From the NCBI GenBank assembly GCA_017436255.1, contig JAFSDK010000058.1, forward strand, positions 1 through 64,000: DNA of 64,000 nt, written 5' to 3'. Positions 63,511 through 64,000 of this stretch are shown in pieces. Made by a program: the position numbers and the translations under genes. The notes under the pieces were generated by a model. The model saw only the letters and a program-made list of their open reading frames with translations. It was not told the origin of the DNA and ran no database searches. Position 1 is the stretch's first letter. Every line of letters starts with the position of its first letter. Source of the DNA: Clostridia bacterium. Lineage in GTDB: Bacteria > Bacillota > Clostridia > Oscillospirales > Acutalibacteraceae.

Positions 63511-63769
63511 GTTTACAGAAACGAAGTATTATGTAAACAAGAAAAATAGCCGCAAAAAAATCACACAAACTGTGCAATTAAATAAAGTATGCTAAATTCA
63601 CTAGCATACTTAATTATATAACAATTATAGATTATGTCAAATTAAATTTTTGTAACCTTTTAGTGTTATGTAAACTTATTATGTAAACTACACAATATAT
63701 AGTCACTCCCTTCTTATGTAAACCTAAGTATTGTTATCTATTTATAAAATTTAATTAATTACTGTTTAC
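63511..63769 (+). repeat. Six copies of GTAAAC/GTTTAC upstream of the FabG-like gene
   Basis: Sites: GTTTAC 63511-63516; GTAAAC 63533-63538, 63670-63675, 63683-63688, 63718-63723; GTTTAC 63764-63769. Four of the forward copies share TATGTAAAC. The last overlaps the -35 of the promoter. The intergenic stretch 63462-63828 otherwise has no gene. This resembles an operator array for an unidentified regulator. Confidence 0.55.
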
Positions 63770-63794
63770 ATTTATCAAGGCTTTGTGTTATAAT
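63765..63794 (+). promoter_or_regulatory. Promoter of the FabG-like gene
   Basis: TTTACA (63765-63770), 18-base spacer, perfect TATAAT (63789-63794). The -35 overlaps one of the GTTTAC sites. Confidence 0.65.
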
Positions 63795-63828
63795 GTTTTT
63801 ACAGAATATTATTTGGGGTATGGTATTT

Positions 63829-64000
63829 ATGGAAAAAAAGAAAACCGTCATCGTAACAGGCGCTTCTAAGGGTATTGGCGCTAATATTGCAATCTACTTT
63901 GCTGAAAAGGGATATAACGTTGTAATCAACTATAATTCCTCTGCCGAGTCTGCCCTACTCTTACAACAATCTTTGGCTAGCAACGGCTACTCGGTAATGG
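63829..64000 (+). CDS. Short-chain dehydrogenase/reductase, FabG-like (3' end outside window)
   Basis: The first 57 codons are visible. They begin MEKKKTVIVTGASKGIG, the NADP-binding glycine motif of SDR enzymes, followed by IAIYFAEKGYNVVINYNSS. This is typical of 3-oxoacyl-ACP reductase FabG, but other SDRs start the same way. A GGGGTATGG region precedes the ATG. The repeated GTAAAC sites upstream imply regulated expression. Confidence 0.8.
   Translation, partial: MEKKKTVIVTGASKGIGANIAIYFAEKGYNVVINYNSSAESALLLQQSLASNGYSVM

Overview
This AT-rich window looks like a chromosomal segment of a spore-forming, anaerobic Clostridia bacterium, probably near the Ruminococcaceae/Oscillospiraceae (inference). 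Supporting genes are sigH, spoIIGA-sigE, spoIVA and spoIIM, a ferredoxin-linked 2-oxoacid oxidoreductase, T-box and lysine riboswitch leaders, and ECF and PotABCD transporters. Promoters are mostly TTGACA-N17-TATAAT type. No phage, CRISPR array or rRNA was seen.

Layout. 1-8.4 kb: a mobile-repeat copy, phosphoglucomutase, sigma-H, a tRNA-like remnant before a zinc-ribbon protein, a response regulator/kinase/HtrA operon, and spoIIGA-sigE. 8.4-10 kb: mgtE behind a leader with a possible leader peptide. 10-29.8 kb: the most distinctive region, with three T-box-controlled units and a lysine-riboswitch unit (lysC-lysA). 29.9-32.7 kb: spoIVA and a convergent Xer-type recombinase with a second repeat copy between them. 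32.9-38.6 kb (minus): xpt and a BMP-type nucleoside ABC transporter. 38.7-46.1 kb (minus): aromatic amino-acid operon including a trifunctional AroE-AroK-AroA. 46.2-46.6 kb: tRNA-Gly and a partial duplicate. 46.6-57.2 kb (minus): ruvCAB, a methyltransferase, ecfA1A2T, truA, an unknown gene, cvpA and a ClpE-like ATPase. 57.4-61.5 kb: potABCD with a structured leader. 61.5-64 kb: third repeat copy, xerD, spoIIM and the start of a FabG-like gene behind repeated GTAAAC sites.

How the 10-30 kb genes may work together. Reading the specifier loops by hand gives CTC (Leu), ATC (Ile) and GTA (Val) for the three T-boxes. Each T-box precedes an acyl-CoA-synthetase-type enzyme, and the Val unit continues into a VOR-type oxidoreductase and IlvE. 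This fits a salvage pathway making branched-chain amino acids from branched-chain fatty acids: ligation to CoA, reductive carboxylation to the 2-oxoacid, then transamination, with each branch tuned by its own uncharged tRNA. The Leu unit also carries a LeuA-like protein without its catalytic metal ligands and a TIM-barrel/ligase fusion. The Ile and Val ligases carry N-terminal XRE-type HTH and cupin domains, and the Val copy has an in-frame TAG.

A second theme is a ~278-bp terminal-inverted-repeat element present three times. Two complete copies each split an intrinsic terminator between its stem arms, and the element carries its own hairpin flanked by A and T runs.
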